This document shows, piece after piece, positions 38,802 through 48,442 of a stretch of 64,000 nt of DNA; position 1 is the stretch's first letter; each line of letters starts with the position of its first letter. The translations under genes and the position numbers were made by a program. A model generated the notes under the pieces. That model was given only the letters and a program-made list of their open reading frames with translations, did not search any database and was not told the origin of the DNA. The DNA comes from Buttiauxella izardii (GTDB lineage Bacteria; Pseudomonadota; Gammaproteobacteria; Enterobacterales; Enterobacteriaceae). Location of the stretch: assembly GCF_003601925.1 (NCBI RefSeq), contig NZ_QZWH01000016.1:27552-91551 (forward strand), given 5' to 3'.

Positions 38802-41648
38802 ATGCATTCTTGGAAAAGCAAACTCGTTGTATCTCAACTAGCACTGGCGTGCACTTTGGCAATTGCCTCTCAGGCAAATGCTTCCACATATAATACATTC
38901 GGCTATCACGACGACGCGAGCAGCGCTTTCAGTTGGAGTGATTGGGAGAATACCGATAGGCTTAACTACATTACTTATGACGGTTATATCTATAACAATG
39001 CGGCTGATGGCGCTTACGATCAAACCTTCAATAACGATGTAGTTAATGGTGTTATCTCCAGCCATTATCTGAATCATGATTACGCAAGCGGTGTTGAAAA
39101 TACACTGAATATATCCAATTCAGCTATTCACGGCATGGTCACTTCAACGAAAGTTTATGACCATGAAGGCTATGGCTGGACGAATGGCACAGATGTTGAT
39201 TACAACTGGGTTGATGGTGATGTATTCACGTTGAATATTGCTGATTCTACTATTGATGATGATTACGAGTATTTCTACTTTACTGATAGTTATTTGAATA
39301 GTGATAGTAAAGCAGCATCAGAAAATTATGCTACAGCTGATTTTGCTTATTTAGGCACTGCAGTCACGCTAGATGTTGAAAGCAATATCAACATCAGCGA
39401 TAACTCCCGTGTTGCAGGTATCACTCTTTCTCAGGGCAGTACAAGCAATACAGGTTACACCACAGAATCTCACACTTGGGATAACAATATTTCTGTTGTT
39501 AACTCCACAGTAACTTCTGGTGCTATCGAGCCACTGGAAGGTTCAGGTTTCTATGGCAACTCTGAAGAACCAAGTGATTATACTGGTTCCGGTGGCGGAA
39601 ATGACGTTGCACTGTCTTTTGTAGATAGCTCAGCATCTGATTATGCGATGAAAAACAATGTTAAATTCGACCATTCCACACTGATGGGCGATGTTGTATT
39701 CACCAGCACCTGGAATGCCAACTTCTATCCTGCAGGTCATGATTCCAACGCCGATGGTGTTATCAATACCAATGGTGGCTGGGTCGACGATAGCCTGAAT
39801 GTTGATGAACTGAACATTACTCTGGATAACGGCAGTAAGTGGGTTGGTTCGGCTACGGGCGTTTATGAATATATTACCCCTGCAACTATGTATGACGTTG
39901 CGGTCAACAGCCTGGAGCCAATTTCTACTTCTAATAACTGGGGTAATATTATTGATGACCACACATTCCAGAGTGGTGTATTTAACGTTGCACTGAACAA
40001 TGGCTCAGAATGGGATACTGTCAACGATTCAAGTATTGATACTCTGACCGTGAATAATGGTTCTCAGGTCAACGTAGGCCAAAGTTCTTATCTGCTGGCA
40101 GACTCCATTACGCTGACAAACGGTTCAACGATGAATCTGAGCTCTTACGGAGAAGTGGGTACCGATCATCTGACAGTAGATAGTTACAGTAAAGTCGATT
40201 TGACGGATGAAACTACTTACTTGTATGCCAACACTATTACCGCTTCTAACGGTGGTGAATTCAGTATTGGTGCTGGTGATCAGGATGCCCGACTGTTTGG
40301 TACAGACACGCTGGAACTGACCAACGGTGGCGTATTTAATATCAACAGCAGTGACTACGTATTAGATGCTGATTTGGTCAATGGCCATACCAATACCACG
40401 AATACTAATGATGTAACTTACGGTTATGGCGTGATTGCCATGAACTCTGATGGTCATCTGACGGTTAATGGTAACGGCAATACTTATAACGCAGATGAAG
40501 AATTCGCTGTTGATGATGCTGCCGACCGTGCAGTTGCAGCAGTCGGTAACTACAAAGTTCGTATCAATGATTCAACTGGTAAAGGTTCTGTCGCAAGCTA
40601 TAAAGATAAAGAAATTATCTATGTTAACGACAAAAACAGCACCGCAACCTTCTCTGCTGCTAACAAAGCTGATTTGGGTGCCTACACCTATCACGCTGAA
40701 CAGTATGGTAATACCGTTGTCCTGAAACAAAGCGAGCTGACCGATGCCGCTAACATGGCGTTGAGCATTCCTTCTGCTAACACTAATATCTGGAACCTGG
40801 AGCAAGATGCTCTGAGCACCCGTCTGGCAAATGGTCGTCATACACCAACTGATTCAGGTGGTGCATGGGTGACTTATATTGGTGGTGGTTTCTCTGGCGA
40901 TAACGGCGTTGTGGATTATGACCAGGATGTAAACGGCATCATGGTTGGTCTGGATACTGTGGTTGAAGGTAACAATGCCAAATGGACTGTGGGTGCTGCC
41001 GCTGGTTTTGCTAAAGGCGATATCAGTGATAACAGCGGCCAGGTCGATCAAGACAGCCAATCTGCTCGAATCTACTCTTCAGCTCGCTTCCAGAATAATA
41101 TCTTCCTGGATTCGACACTGAGCTACAGCCATTACAGTAACGACTTGACTGCAACTATGAGTAACGGCGCTGCAGTTGATGGTGATAGCTCTTCTGATGC
41201 CTGGGGCTTTGGCATGAAACTGGGTTACGACATGCAACTCAGCCAGGAAGGTAAAGGTTATCTGACACCATATGCATCTATCTCTGGCTTGTTCCAGGAC
41301 GGTGATAACTACCAGCTCAGCAATGACATGCGTGTAGATAGCCAGTCTTATGACAGCATGCGTTATGAAGTGGGTATGGACGCTGGATATAGCTTCAACT
41401 TTGGCGACCAGGCTATGACTCCTTACTTCAAACTGGCATATGTCTATGATGACTCTAACGGTAATAGCGCCAATGTTAATGGTGATGATATCGACAATGG
41501 CATCGAAGGTTCTGCCGTTCGCGTAGGATTGGGTACCCAGTTTAGCTTTACCAAAAACTTTGCAGCCTATGCAGACACTAACTACCTCGGTGGTGGTGAT
41601 GTTGATCAGGACTGGTCTGCAAATGTGGGCGTGAAGTACACCTGGTAA
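38802..41648 (+). CDS. Autotransporter (type Va) outer-membrane protein
   Basis: This 948-residue protein has a signal peptide (MHSWKSKLVVSQLALACTLA, cleaved near SQANA-ST), a passenger of about 630 residues and a C-terminal autotransporter barrel from about residue 660 (WVTYIGGGFSGDNG onwards, ending VGVKYTW with a terminal aromatic). The passenger is acidic and rich in Asn, Asp, Ser and Thr, with repeated NGS and LTVNNGS-like strands that suggest a beta-helix. No cysteine occurs outside the signal. The place between proA and iprA corresponds to the disrupted E. coli autotransporter yaiT/yaiU. Its binding partner is unknown; adhesion or autoaggregation is inference. Confidence 0.9.
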   Translation: MHSWKSKLVVSQLALACTLAIASQANASTYNTFGYHDDASSAFSWSDWENTDRLNYITYDGYIYNNAADGAYDQTFNNDVVNGVISSHYLNHDYASGVENTLNISNSAIHGMVTSTKVYDHEGYGWTNGTDVDYNWVDGDVFTLNIADSTIDDDYEYFYFTDSYLNSDSKAASENYATADFAYLGTAVTLDVESNINISDNSRVAGITLSQGSTSNTGYTTESHTWDNNISVVNSTVTSGAIEPLEGSGFYGNSEEPSDYTGSGGGNDVALSFVDSSASDYAMKNNVKFDHSTLMGDVVFTSTWNANFYPAGHDSNADGVINTNGGWVDDSLNVDELNITLDNGSKWVGSATGVYEYITPATMYDVAVNSLEPISTSNNWGNIIDDHTFQSGVFNVALNNGSEWDTVNDSSIDTLTVNNGSQVNVGQSSYLLADSITLTNGSTMNLSSYGEVGTDHLTVDSYSKVDLTDETTYLYANTITASNGGEFSIGAGDQDARLFGTDTLELTNGGVFNINSSDYVLDADLVNGHTNTTNTNDVTYGYGVIAMNSDGHLTVNGNGNTYNADEEFAVDDAADRAVAAVGNYKVRINDSTGKGSVASYKDKEIIYVNDKNSTATFSAANKADLGAYTYHAEQYGNTVVLKQSELTDAANMALSIPSANTNIWNLEQDALSTRLANGRHTPTDSGGAWVTYIGGGFSGDNGVVDYDQDVNGIMVGLDTVVEGNNAKWTVGAAAGFAKGDISDNSGQVDQDSQSARIYSSARFQNNIFLDSTLSYSHYSNDLTATMSNGAAVDGDSSSDAWGFGMKLGYDMQLSQEGKGYLTPYASISGLFQDGDNYQLSNDMRVDSQSYDSMRYEVGMDAGYSFNFGDQAMTPYFKLAYVYDDSNGNSANVNGDDIDNGIEGSAVRVGLGTQFSFTKNFAAYADTNYLGGGDVDQDWSANVGVKYTW

Positions 41649-41737
41649 TAATATAAAAACCTGTACGATATCAAAAGATATAATATTTTTGCGCCTCATT
41701 AATGTTATATCTTATTTGAATCAAATGGTTATAATCA

Positions 41738-41770
41738 ATGCCTGTCTCGAATAGCGACAGGCATTTTATT
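41738..41770 (+). terminator. Terminator after the autotransporter gene
   Basis: A 9-bp stem (ATGCCTGTC / GACAGGCAT) is followed by TTTTATT. It sits 89 bases beyond the stop, between the autotransporter and iprA. Confidence 0.8.
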
Positions 41771-41799
41771 AAACCAACTAAGATAAAGGAATATCTATT

Positions 41800-42420
41800 A
41801 TGTATACAAAACCATTAACCCAGCTCGAAGTTATTCGTGGCAGGTTGGTGGAGGTTGGTAAAGCATTTACACTTCCAGCCGATAGTGAATTATTTATGTT
41901 CAACGATAAAGGTGAACCATTAATTTATTTTTTTTGTGAAGGAAGTATTGTGTTACATAGGGAAAAGGATGATGTTTTGATGGAGATTGTTTCTGCACCG
42001 ACATTAATTGGCCTGGCAAATGTATTGCACAAATCTCATATTAAATATCGCATAACAACCCAATCCGATTGCCAAGGTTTTTCTCTCCTTGCAAGCCAGG
42101 CTTTTGAGATCATCGAAAAGAATAAATTATGGCAGCACGTATGCCACTGGACGACATATCTATTACGTAGTCTTGAACAACGTGATGCGAACTTTGTTGG
42201 CGCGAGTACTTATTCACAAATTCGAGCCACATTACTTATGATGGACTCCTGGAACCCTGAACTGCGAGCTAGTACAGGTGTCATTAACTTTGTCCAAAAA
42301 AGAACAAAAATATCACGTTCTGTGATTGCGGAAATATTATCCGCTTTGCGCAAAGGTAATTACATTGAAATGGATAAAGGTAAGCTGAAGTCAGTTAATC
42401 GATTACCAAATAGCTATTAA
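41800..42420 (+). CDS. iprA: IprA/YaiV-type winged-helix regulator
   Basis: This 206-residue protein has a cyclic-nucleotide-binding-like N-terminal domain (about residues 15-125) and a helix-turn-helix C-terminal domain (KISRSVIAEILSALRKGNYI near residues 170-190). The size and place beside ampH match E. coli YaiV, now IprA, which in Salmonella lowers resistance to hydrogen peroxide. The close position after the autotransporter may link the two, but a terminator stands between them. AAAGGA precedes the ATG. Confidence 0.82.
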   Translation: MYTKPLTQLEVIRGRLVEVGKAFTLPADSELFMFNDKGEPLIYFFCEGSIVLHREKDDVLMEIVSAPTLIGLANVLHKSHIKYRITTQSDCQGFSLLASQAFEIIEKNKLWQHVCHWTTYLLRSLEQRDANFVGASTYSQIRATLLMMDSWNPELRASTGVINFVQKRTKISRSVIAEILSALRKGNYIEMDKGKLKSVNRLPNSY

Positions 42421-42423
42421 AAA

Positions 42424-42450
42424 AGCAGGTCGATTTATCGACCTGCTCTG
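42424..42450 (-). terminator. Terminator of ampH
   Basis: An 11-bp perfect stem (AGCAGGTCGAT / ATCGACCTGCT) with a 2-base loop centre. On the minus strand it is followed by TTTTTTAATAG, so it ends ampH transcription. Confidence 0.85.
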
Positions 42451-42453
42451 CTG

Positions 42454-43611
42454 TCAAGATGCGGGACCGGCAGGTGATGTAAAACCACTTAATTCTGAAA
42501 CTAAATCATTCACACCATCACTCATATTCACAAAACGAGTCAATGGTGAACGCGTGATAACGACAAATACACCAACATTACTTTGTGGAACCATGGCCAT
42601 ATAAGTAATAAATCCACCGCCACCACCTGTTTTCTGCACAATGCCTGGGCGACCATTTTTAGGTGCCAGATACACCCACCCCAGCCCTAAAGCATCCGCT
42701 TTTCCTGGGACATCCATACCAATGACTTTAGTCAGTTGTGCACGCTGGTAGATAAGAGTCTGCATTCTGTCAGCTTGAGTATTACGGCGATGGAAATCAG
42801 ACGTCAGGAATTGTTGCATCCAACGCATCATATCGTCGGGAGTGGAATAGACCCCACCACTGCCAATTGCGGCAAGAGTATTGTCACAAGGGCTAGCCCC
42901 TTTTTCAGCCACCATCAAGCGTTTGCACTGGTCAGGAGAAGGCGTAAACGTCGTGTCCTTCATACCCAATGGCCGAGTAATTTGTTCCTCAAACAGCGCT
43001 GGATAAGGTTTCCCTGCCGCTCGTGACAGTGCATCCGCAAGCAAGTCAAAAGCTAAATTTGAATAAGAGGCGATAGTGCCTGGCGCGCTTTTTAAACTCG
43101 CCGTGGCTAGCCAATTCCAACGTTGGTCACGCGTGGGCCAGGTAAATACAGTTCGATGAGCCGCGCCACCGGGTTGTTCACGAGGTAAAGCACTGGTATG
43201 GGTTGCCAGATTCACCAGAGTAATAGGTTTACCGTTATATGTCGGGACTCTGGCACCTGTTGGGGCATATTTGCTTAATGGATCATTGAGTTGAACCTTG
43301 CCCTGATCCAGCATTTTTACCAACATTTCGCTGGTCATTAATTTTGTCAGCGAGGCAATGCGGATAACCGAGTCTAACTGAGGGCGCACGTTGTTGCCGG
43401 GGCGGGTTTCGCCAAAGCTTCTAAACACACGCTGATTCCCATCGATCACGACCATCGCCATGCCAGTTGCACCGCTGCCGTAATAGATATGGTTGGCGTA
43501 ACGATCTGTAATGTCGGAAGCAAAAACAGGATCGGGGGAAGTTTGTGCAAAGCTCAAAATTGGCAGCGCAGCAATAGCGAGCGCAGCGAAGCGCGAGAGA
43601 CGAATTTTCAA
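42454..43611 (-). CDS. ampH: Penicillin-binding protein/beta-lactamase family protein AmpH
   Basis: This 385-residue protein is the class C-like low-molecular-weight PBP AmpH, a periplasmic DD-carboxypeptidase/endopeptidase in peptidoglycan recycling. A signal peptide ends at SFAQT. The SXXK motif is SLTK (Ser87, Lys90), the second motif is YSN, and the third is KTG in VQKTGGGGG. The length matches E. coli AmpH. It lies beside iprA, as in E. coli, but sbmA is now two genes away. Confidence 0.94.
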   Translation of the reverse strand: MKIRLSRFAALAIAALPILSFAQTSPDPVFASDITDRYANHIYYGSGATGMAMVVIDGNQRVFRSFGETRPGNNVRPQLDSVIRIASLTKLMTSEMLVKMLDQGKVQLNDPLSKYAPTGARVPTYNGKPITLVNLATHTSALPREQPGGAAHRTVFTWPTRDQRWNWLATASLKSAPGTIASYSNLAFDLLADALSRAAGKPYPALFEEQITRPLGMKDTTFTPSPDQCKRLMVAEKGASPCDNTLAAIGSGGVYSTPDDMMRWMQQFLTSDFHRRNTQADRMQTLIYQRAQLTKVIGMDVPGKADALGLGWVYLAPKNGRPGIVQKTGGGGGFITYMAMVPQSNVGVFVVITRSPLTRFVNMSDGVNDLVSELSGFTSPAGPAS

Positions 43612-44040
43612 CGCAGATAACCCATTGGACGAAGTGGAGCGATATTGATGGTATTTATACTACTCTACAGCGCTGCGCAAACGCGGAAAATAAGGAATGT
43701 GATGAGAAAAAGCGTAACGCGGCATTTCAGCGAGATTTTCGTTCAGTAATGCAGCAAAGTTCCCGTAAAAGTCAGTGGCAAAATCGGACTTATTTAGGTT
43801 ATTTTACGCGCGAAAAAGTGCGTATAACTCCGATAACTGACGTAATGAGACGAAATACATAAAAAAACTGACAACATCACTACATGGCTTGATCAGAAAG
43901 TGCGTATCATCAGGGCCACTTTGAATGACCGTGCTGCAACTATTAACGCCGGGTGGCGTCTTAGTTTTGGCACCTCGCTGTACCGCTAATGATTTAGTTC
44001 CTTATGCGATACACACTAATTACGCATACAGAAGCTGAAA
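43612..44040. other. Intergenic region between ampH and the lpxP-type gene
   Basis: This 429-base gap between divergent genes holds the ampH promoter and, for the plus strand, a possible long leader. A TATAAC -10 element at 43823-43828 precedes TGACGTAATGA at 43838-43848, which matches 9 of 11 bases of the cold box found near the transcription start of cspA. No open frame here looks real. Confidence 0.5.
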
Positions 44041-44967
44041 ATGTCTAGTAAATCCCTGTTTCCAAAAGAACTCCTTCATCCTCGCTATTGGCTAACCTGG
44101 TTTGGCCTGGGAATTTTGTGGCTCTGGGTTCAATTACCTTATCCAGTATTACTGAAAATGGGCGACTTTATTGGTCGGTTATCAATGCGTTTTCTCAAAC
44201 GCAGAGTCTTGATTGCTCGTCAAAATCTCAAACTTTGTTTCCCCCATTACTCCGATGAGCAGGTTGATGCCATCGTGGAGCAAAATTTCTCTTCTCTGGG
44301 CATGGGGTTGATTGAAACCGGCATGGCATGGTTCTGGCCAGATGAGCGAGTACGGAAATGGTTTGAAGTCCGGGGTCTGGAACATATTACGAATGCCTGT
44401 GACAAAGGGCAGGGCGTGTTGGCTATCGGCGTGCATTTTATGTCGTTGGAATTGGGTGGACGAGTGATGGGGCTTTGTCGTCCGATGATGGCGATGTATC
44501 GTCCTCACAACAACAAAGCGATGGAATTTGTTCAGACGCGTGGCCGTTCACGCTCCAATAAGGCGATGATCGACCGCCGCAATTTGAAAGGCATGGTAAA
44601 AGCCCTAAAGTCTGGCGAAGCCGTGTGGTTTGCGCCAGACCAGGATTACGGCCCGAAAGGCAGTACATTTGCGTCGTTCTTCGCGGTTCAGCAGGCTGCG
44701 ACCACCAACGGAACTTACACTATTGCCCGTCTGGCGAAGCCCGCAATTCTGACGATCGTGCTGATCCGCAAGAAAGACGGCACCGGCTATCAATTGGTTA
44801 TTGAGCCAGAATTTACTGATTACCCGCTTGATGATGAACAGGCCGCCGCTGAGTACATGAATCGCAAAATTGAACAAGAAATTATGCGTGCGCCTGAACA
44901 GTACCTTTGGCTGCATCGCCGGTTCAAAACTCGGCCAGAGGGCGCACCTAAACTTTATACCGTTTAA
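44041..44967 (+). CDS. lpxP: Lipid A palmitoleoyl/lauroyl acyltransferase, LpxP-type
   Basis: This 308-residue inner-membrane protein is a late lipid A acyltransferase of the LpxL/LpxM/LpxP family. The catalytic HX4E motif is HFMSLE near residue 132, and the N-terminal HPRYWLTWFGLGILWLWVQL is closest to what I recall of E. coli LpxP. LpxP adds palmitoleate in the cold. In K-12 lpxP is far away, so this locus is an insertion between ampH and sbmA. It could instead be an additional LpxL paralogue; acyl specificity cannot be told from the sequence. Confidence 0.8.
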   Translation: MSSKSLFPKELLHPRYWLTWFGLGILWLWVQLPYPVLLKMGDFIGRLSMRFLKRRVLIARQNLKLCFPHYSDEQVDAIVEQNFSSLGMGLIETGMAWFWPDERVRKWFEVRGLEHITNACDKGQGVLAIGVHFMSLELGGRVMGLCRPMMAMYRPHNNKAMEFVQTRGRSRSNKAMIDRRNLKGMVKALKSGEAVWFAPDQDYGPKGSTFASFFAVQQAATTNGTYTIARLAKPAILTIVLIRKKDGTGYQLVIEPEFTDYPLDDEQAAAEYMNRKIEQEIMRAPEQYLWLHRRFKTRPEGAPKLYTV

Positions 44968-45023
44968 TGCTAAAACGGGGTTGTGCTACGCTCTTTATTT
45001 CCTGATTTGTAGAGAGCGAAATC

Positions 45024-45545
45024 ATGCCAGCCCAACGTGTACTGATGGTTATTGATATGCAAAATGGGGTTTTTGAAGCCCCTCGAATTAACCGCGAAAA
45101 CTGCACGACACGCATTAACCAACTGATCCACGCCGCCGATAAAGTCATTTTCATCCAGCATACTGAATCAGGGTTGGAGCAAGGGACTGCGGCGTTTGAT
45201 CTGCTGCCTGAATTGTCACGACCTTCTGATGCGCTTTATGTGACTAAAACCGCTTGCGATGCGTTTTACCGCACCGATCTTGAGGACGTGCTTAATCGGC
45301 ACCAAATAAACGAATTTGTGGTGTGCGGTTGTGCAACGGATTATTGCGTTGACGCTACTATTAAAAATGGAGCCAGTCGCGGTTATGCCATGACTGTTGC
45401 TCTTGATGCCCATACCACAGCAAATCGTCCGGCGGCTCTTGCGGAAGTGTTGATCGAGCATTACAACGATGTCTGGCGTAACTTTACGATTCCGGGAAAC
45501 ACCCTGCGGGTAAAAACCACCGCAGATATCCTCGCCGATTGGTAA
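45024..45545 (+). CDS. Isochorismatase-family cysteine hydrolase
   Basis: This 173-residue protein has the cysteine hydrolase fold with the triad Asp11 (LMVIDMQNG), Lys74 (YVTKTACDAF) and Cys107 (GCATDYCVD, the second cysteine). Such enzymes cleave amides or similar bonds (for instance nicotinamide, pyrazinamide, ureidoacrylate); the substrate is not known. A GAGAG site lies upstream, and it sits 56 bases after the lpxP-type gene, perhaps on the same transcript. Confidence 0.87.
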   Translation: MPAQRVLMVIDMQNGVFEAPRINRENCTTRINQLIHAADKVIFIQHTESGLEQGTAAFDLLPELSRPSDALYVTKTACDAFYRTDLEDVLNRHQINEFVVCGCATDYCVDATIKNGASRGYAMTVALDAHTTANRPAALAEVLIEHYNDVWRNFTIPGNTLRVKTTADILADW

Positions 45546-45644
45546 AGCCACGCTAAACCAGACATCTCTTGATACAACATTTTGTGAGCCTTATTGTGCC
45601 CGGATGGTCATAACAATAAGAGTTTGTTTTCAGGAGTGTTGTAG

Positions 45645-46862
45645 ATGTTTAAATCGTTTTTCCCACGCCCGACAGCGTTTTTCCTGTCGGCTTTTATTTG
45701 GGCGATGATCGCCGTTATTTTCTGGCAGGCTGGCGGAGGTGATTGGCTTCAACGCCTCGCTGGGTCTTCAAATGAAGACCCTATTAGTGCGGCGCGTTTC
45801 TGGTCATTAAAATCGCTTGTATTCTATGGTTTTTACGCTGTTAGCGTGGGCCTGTTTTATCTATTTTGGTCTGTTTATTCCCCGCATCGGTGGCAGCGTT
45901 GGTCGATATTGGGCTCAGCGCTCATTGTCTTTGTCACCTGGTTCTTAGTCGAAGTCAGCGTTGCGATTAACGCCTGGTATGCGCCATTTTATGATCTGAT
46001 TCAGAAGGCGCTCAGCGCGCCACATAAAGTCACCATTGGTCAGTTTTACAGTGAGTTAGGTATTTTTCTCGGCATTGCGTTAATTTCAGTGACCGTTGCC
46101 GTGTTAAATAACTTTTTCATTAGCCACTATATTTTCCGCTGGCGTACGGCAATGAACGAATACTATATGGATCATTGGCAACGCCTCCGACATATAGAAG
46201 GTGCTGCACAGCGTGTGCAGGAAGACACCATGCGCTTTGCTTCCACGCTGGAAGATATGGGCGTAAGTTTATTGCAATCCATCATGACGCTAATCGCTTT
46301 TCTACCTGTGCTTATCGCACTTTCGCCACACGTTCCAGAATTGCCGATTGTAGGCCATTTGCCGTATGGACTGGTGATTGCGGCTATTGTCTGGTCTGTA
46401 ATGGGAACAGGTTTGCTGGCGGTGGTAGGGATTAAATTACCAGGATTACAATTTAATAATCAGCGTGTTGAAGCGGCTTATCGTAAAGAGCTGGTTTACG
46501 GGGAAGATGACCCATCACGCGCAGCACCTCCGACAATCAAAGCTCTCTTTAATGCGGTGAGACATAATTATTTCCGTCTCTATTTCCATTACACCTACTT
46601 TAATATCGCCCGCATTCTTTATCTGCAGGTTGATAATATTTTCGGGCTGATTTTGTTGTTCCCGTCCATTGTTGCCGGAACCATTACCCTCGGTTTAATG
46701 ACGCAAATAACCAATGTGTTCGACCGTGTACGCAGTGCATTCCAGTATCTGATCAACTCGTGGACCACGCTGGTTGAGCTGATGTCCATCTACAAACGTC
46801 TGCGCAGTTTTGAGCGCACCTTGCAGGATGTTCCTGTCGAAGCCGCAGGCGAGATAGTCTAA
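45645..46862 (+). CDS. sbmA: Peptide antibiotic transporter SbmA
   Basis: This 405-residue inner-membrane protein is SbmA, a proton-driven importer of microcin B17, bleomycin and proline-rich peptides. It begins [35 protein letters not shown] and has several hydrophobic segments in the ABC-exporter-like fold without an ATPase domain. CAGGAG precedes the ATG. In K-12 yaiW follows as a cotranscribed gene; here a minus-strand efflux operon separates them. Confidence 0.95.
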   Translation: MFKSFFPRPTAFFLSAFIWAMIAVIFWQAGGGDWLQRLAGSSNEDPISAARFWSLKSLVFYGFYAVSVGLFYLFWSVYSPHRWQRWSILGSALIVFVTWFLVEVSVAINAWYAPFYDLIQKALSAPHKVTIGQFYSELGIFLGIALISVTVAVLNNFFISHYIFRWRTAMNEYYMDHWQRLRHIEGAAQRVQEDTMRFASTLEDMGVSLLQSIMTLIAFLPVLIALSPHVPELPIVGHLPYGLVIAAIVWSVMGTGLLAVVGIKLPGLQFNNQRVEAAYRKELVYGEDDPSRAAPPTIKALFNAVRHNYFRLYFHYTYFNIARILYLQVDNIFGLILLFPSIVAGTITLGLMTQITNVFDRVRSAFQYLINSWTTLVELMSIYKRLRSFERTLQDVPVEAAGEIV

Positions 46863-46896
46863 AAAAACGGGCGGGAATTTATCCCGCCCGTTTAAT
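46862..46896. terminator. Bidirectional terminator between sbmA and the efflux permease
   Basis: An AAACGGGCGGGA / TCCCGCCCGTTT stem with a short TTTA-type loop, with A-rich left and T-rich right flanks, separates two convergent genes. Confidence 0.9.
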
Positions 46897-48432
46897 TTAA
46901 TGTCCCGCCGAAGGAGCACTCGGTGCGCCTGACCGAACAAACGGCGGGCGCGCGAACCAAATCACGATAATCAGCGCCATAAACCCCCAGCCTAAAATCC
47001 AGAAGTAGTCGATGGTCGACATCATGTACGCCTGCTGTTCGATGGTTTTATCGATGAACGCCATATGCTGCTGCGTGGCGCCACCCATTTTATCCAGATA
47101 ATCCACCGCCGCCGGGTTGTAGTTAGACACACTCTCCGTCAGGTTGGCGTGATGGAAAACCTCACGGCGCGACCAAATCCACGTTGTCAGCGATGAAGCA
47201 AACGAACCGCCTAATACACGGAAGAACGTTGCCAGGCCGGAACCTTCAGCCACTTCGGCACCGTTCAAATTCGACAGCACAATGGTGGTAATCGGCATAA
47301 AGAAGAACGCCACGCCAATCCCCATAAACAGCTGCACTTCGGCGATGGTGCGGAAATCCACGTCGGTGTTGAACTGCGCGCGAATCAGACAAGATGCCCC
47401 CATCGTCAGGAACGACAGCGAAGCCAGAATACGCAGATCGAATTTTGTCGCATAACGGCCAATAATCGGCGTCATGATCAGCGGTAAGACGCCCATTGGT
47501 GCGGCGGCAAGCCCGGCCCAAATCGCGGTGTAACCCATCTGCGTTTGCAGCCACTGCGGCAGAATAATGTTAATCGCGAAGAAGGCGGCATAGCCCAACG
47601 TCAGCGAAAGTGTACCGATAGCAAAGTTGCGATCCTTAAATAGGCGCAGGTTCACAATCGGGTGGCGCTCGCCCAACTCCCACATCACAAACGAAACCAG
47701 CGAAACAGCCGAAATGACCGACATGATGATGATATGCGACGAGGCGAACCAGTCGAGATCGTTGCCTTTATCCAACACCACTTGAAGCAGACCCACACCC
47801 AGTACCAGCAATGCAATACCGATGTAGTCGATTGGTGCATGCGTCGTGGTTTCTTCGCGAGCGCGTAGCTGCGTCCAGACCACAATCGAGGCGAAAATCC
47901 CAATCGGTACGTTGATGTAGAAAATCCACGGCCAGGAGTAATTATCTGTTATCCAGCCGCCGGTAATTGGCCCGACGATCGGCGCAACCACGGTCACCAT
48001 CGACAGCAGTGCCAGCGCCATACTGCGTTTGCTGGAGGGAAAGATAACCAGCAGCAGCGTCTGGCACATGGGGAACATTGGCCCGGCGAAGAAACCTTGC
48101 AGGGCGCGGAAGAAAATCAGCTCGGTCATGCTATGGGCAAAGCCGCACAGGAACGAGGTGAGGGTGAACATCACCACCGAGCCAATAAATAGCTTGAGCT
48201 GCCCAAAGCGCCGGGTAAACCAACCCGTCAGCGGCAAGGCAATGGCATTGCATACCGCAAACGAAGTGATAACCCAGGTGCCCTGGTCCGCACTGACGCC
48301 GAGATTACCGGCGATAGTCGGCAACGCCACGTTGGCGATGGTCGAATCCAGCACCTGCATAAATGTAGCCAGCGACAGCGCGAGCACCGCCAGCCACATA
48401 TTGGGAGGCGTAAATGCAGCCTTATCTTGCAT
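46897..48432 (-). CDS. DHA2-family MFS drug efflux permease (EmrB/EmrY type)
   Basis: This 511-residue protein has about 14 hydrophobic segments. It carries the EmrB-type signature LATFMQVLDSTIANVALPTIAGNLG near residue 20, and the GWITDNYSWPWIFYINVPIG region near 160. It works as the inner-membrane pump in a tripartite system with an HlyD-type adaptor and TolC. It lies 10 bases after the adaptor gene. It differs clearly from the canonical E. coli EmrB in sequence, so it is a second system, and its substrates are unknown. Confidence 0.9.
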   Translation of the reverse strand: MQDKAAFTPPNMWLAVLALSLATFMQVLDSTIANVALPTIAGNLGVSADQGTWVITSFAVCNAIALPLTGWFTRRFGQLKLFIGSVVMFTLTSFLCGFAHSMTELIFFRALQGFFAGPMFPMCQTLLLVIFPSSKRSMALALLSMVTVVAPIVGPITGGWITDNYSWPWIFYINVPIGIFASIVVWTQLRAREETTTHAPIDYIGIALLVLGVGLLQVVLDKGNDLDWFASSHIIIMSVISAVSLVSFVMWELGERHPIVNLRLFKDRNFAIGTLSLTLGYAAFFAINIILPQWLQTQMGYTAIWAGLAAAPMGVLPLIMTPIIGRYATKFDLRILASLSFLTMGASCLIRAQFNTDVDFRTIAEVQLFMGIGVAFFFMPITTIVLSNLNGAEVAEGSGLATFFRVLGGSFASSLTTWIWSRREVFHHANLTESVSNYNPAAVDYLDKMGGATQQHMAFIDKTIEQQAYMMSTIDYFWILGWGFMALIIVIWFARPPFVRSGAPSAPSAGH

Positions 48433-48442
48433 AACGTCTCTC

